Below are positions 40,892 to 42,252 of a stretch of DNA of 42,252 nucleotides, piece after piece; positions within the stretch are counted from its first letter, which is position 1; each line of letters begins with the position of its first letter. This DNA comes from Calditrichota bacterium (GTDB lineage Bacteria > Calditrichota > Calditrichia > Calditrichales > J004): NCBI GenBank assembly GCA_003696775.1, contig RFFS01000200.1, positions 1-42,252 on the forward strand, written 5' to 3'. The translations under genes and the position numbers were made by a program. A model generated the notes under the pieces. The model had not been told where the DNA came from. It saw nothing but the letters and a program-made list of their open reading frames with translations, and made no database searches.

Positions 40892-42010
40892 TTATTGATC
40901 GTCCTTTAATATTCTGCGCGCGAACTGAAAAGCCTTACGACGCGCCGGGTTATACAGCGAGTCCGCCGGATCAAAGCTGTTGATGTGAACATCACCGGCC
41001 TGATGGATAAAACGCGGGCCGCCCAGACTGATGCCCACATGGGTGATTTTACCCGGTTTGCCGAAAAAGAGCAGATCGCCGGGGCGCAGCCTGGAAAAAT
41101 CCGCGCCGGGGTCCACCGGTTGACCTTTCAGGGCTTGCTGGCGCGCGTCCCTCGGTAGTTGAATGCCATGAGCTAAAAATACATTTTGGGTAAATCCGGA
41201 ACAGTCGTTGCCTTTGTTGGAATTGCCCCCCCATAAATAAGGAACACCCAGCATGCGCCGGGCGGTTTGGGTGATGGAACGACCACCAGCCCTGGGATAG
41301 ATATGAGCCGGCTTAACCGCCGATGAGGCGATATAGCCTGTGCGCCCGTCGGGCAGGGCAACCTTCGTCCAGGCGCCCCGGGATTTTACTTTTCGCACGC
41401 GCATATTGAACACGGCGTCGCTAACCGGTAACGAAGTGTTGTCGGGTTGGCTGTAAATAAGCGCGTCGAAGCTGTTTACCCGTAACAAAGACGCCTGTTG
41501 CCAGCGGGCCACCCCTGCCGAATCGCTGCGTGTTAAGGACTTTCCATTGACCCAGCCGATGTATCCGTAAGGGGTTTGCGTCAGATACCAGCCTCCGTCT
41601 TTTTTGAGCAGACGCAGCACACGTCCCATAATGGCCTGATCGATCAGTTCCGATGAATGCCGGGACGCGCGTCGTAAATGCGCCACGCTCACCCGGACAA
41701 TTGCCCAATTGCTGTCTCCAAGCGAAGCGGCCGGCAGTACGCTCAGGCTGTCCGTGTAGGTGTTGTGCAGCAGTGAGTCGGCCAGGGCGCGCAGGGCCGC
41801 GGCGGCCCGGGGAACAGTGGTTTCGCCGACCAACGACCACCCCCGGCCGTTTTTGCGGACTTCGGCATTGCAAAGGGCCAGGCTGGCGTCCGGGGCGTAT
41901 TGGCCGCGAATTTTTTCCAGACCGGCGGCAAATTCTTGTTCGATATGCGGGCTTTGGCAGGCCGCCGTCAGAAGGAACAGGGTTAAGGCACTGATGAGTA
42001 AGGCACGCAT
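40892..42010 (-). CDS. SH3/NlpC-P60 murein peptide endopeptidase (YkfC-like lipoprotein)
   Basis: A 372-residue lipoprotein: signal MRALLISALTLFLLTAAC with lipobox Cys18. An N-terminal helical region (about 20-100) is followed by two SH3b domains (about 105-165 and 180-240) and a C-terminal NlpC/P60 peptidase with Cys in NDCSGFTQ, first His in KITHVGISLG and a third polar residue in RFIHQAG. This layout is that of YkfC-type gamma-D-glutamyl-L-diamino acid endopeptidases, which release L-Ala-D-Glu from murein peptides. The adjacent epimerase gene, 1 base downstream, would process that dipeptide. GGAG lies about 7 bases before the ATG at 42010. Confidence 0.92.
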   Translation of the reverse strand: MRALLISALTLFLLTAACQSPHIEQEFAAGLEKIRGQYAPDASLALCNAEVRKNGRGWSLVGETTVPRAAAALRALADSLLHNTYTDSLSVLPAASLGDSNWAIVRVSVAHLRRASRHSSELIDQAIMGRVLRLLKKDGGWYLTQTPYGYIGWVNGKSLTRSDSAGVARWQQASLLRVNSFDALIYSQPDNTSLPVSDAVFNMRVRKVKSRGAWTKVALPDGRTGYIASSAVKPAHIYPRAGGRSITQTARRMLGVPYLWGGNSNKGNDCSGFTQNVFLAHGIQLPRDARQQALKGQPVDPGADFSRLRPGDLLFFGKPGKITHVGISLGGPRFIHQAGDVHINSFDPADSLYNPARRKAFQFARRILKDDQ

Positions 42011-42203
42011 GGGGTCTCCGGGTTTGTTCGCAAACGTTTAGTATATGAAGTAATAGGCATAAAATCACTTCATTTTGATTTATCGCTTACTTTATTGAGA
42101 TGCAGTACACGTATTGTTCAAAAATTTATAAACAATGTTACTTGCTGCTATTTTAGTCAAGTAAAAAATCTTGTGTAAATTCCATCCTAACCAGTTTAAA
42201 TCA

Positions 42204-42248
42204 GCGGGGTAACCGGAATGGAGCGTAGCGGAATGAAGGTTACCCCGC
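42204..42248. repeat. Inverted repeat flanking a short GGAATG-containing core
   Basis: GCGGGGTAACC (42204-42214) and GGTTACCCCGC (42238-42248) are perfect 11-base arms around a 23-base core that holds GGAATG twice (42215-42220 and 42230-42235). It looks like one unit of a dispersed intergenic repeat; the window ends 4 bases later. It is upstream of the NlpC/P60 gene. Confidence 0.6.
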
Positions 42249-42252
42249 GTTC

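Noticed and set aside
1-42252. Genomic island or prophage
   Set aside because: Gene content is mostly housekeeping, signalling and transport with even codon use; no integrase, attachment site, phage structural gene or flanking tRNA is present.

Overview
The window reads as one stretch of chromosome from a Gram-negative bacterium of the Bacteroidota/Calditrichota (FCB) side of the tree. Evidence: a secreted protein with a C-terminal type-IX-secretion-type sorting domain (332-1108), a TonB-dependent receptor with an N-terminal carboxypeptidase-regulatory-like domain, an S46 dipeptidyl-peptidase, a DUF6029-like outer-membrane barrel and several lipobox lipoproteins. Calditrichota or a close relative is my best guess; the phylum is inference. 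No rRNA, tRNA, CRISPR array, intact transposase or phage gene was seen.

Layout. 1-331: gene-free, AT-rich, with three palindromes. 332-3592 (minus): a tight operon of a lipoprotein redoxin, a TlpA thioredoxin, a DUF6029-like barrel and a secreted redoxin. 3789-8751: glmM-like hexosamine mutase, a small 5'-deoxynucleotidase, a DUF2461 protein and hflK-hflC. 8838-11463 (minus): a response regulator fused to DUF4388 and a flavodiiron-like domain that has lost nearly all its metal ligands, overlapping a secreted alpha/beta hydrolase. 11597-16668: a coiled-coil protein, then a TPP riboswitch and terminator heading an operon of TonB receptor, thiamine pyrophosphokinase and a sodium:solute symporter, read as a thiamine uptake and pyrophosphorylation route in which the symporter stands where other bacteria have PnuT. 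16801-21936: SH3 lipoprotein, then a minus-strand run of DjlA-like co-chaperone, DUF1232 protein, DSD1-type PLP enzyme and membrane histidine kinase. 22048-24037: an unknown secreted protein translationally coupled to a membrane protein whose C-terminus resembles DppB-type ABC permeases. 24044-28409: proC, an MFS exporter and a divergent DPP11-type S46 peptidase. 28410-29310: gene-free, with two copies of a dispersed hairpin repeat. 29311-32458: GAF-SpoIIE phosphatase overlapping an HD hydrolase, and a REC-PAS-HisKA protein with no ATPase domain. 32553-34912: MnmD, HIT protein, TPR protein. 34916-37804: larC divergent from larE-larB (nickel-pincer cofactor synthesis, no larA in view). 37859-42010 (minus): a lipoprotein of six Ig-like repeats and a YkfC/YkfB-like murein peptide recycling pair.

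The most unusual items are the metal-site-less flavodiiron-like domain on a response regulator, the thiamine operon with an SSS-family transporter, the divergent orphan DppB-like permease, the secreted redox operon and the two-copy dispersed repeat.
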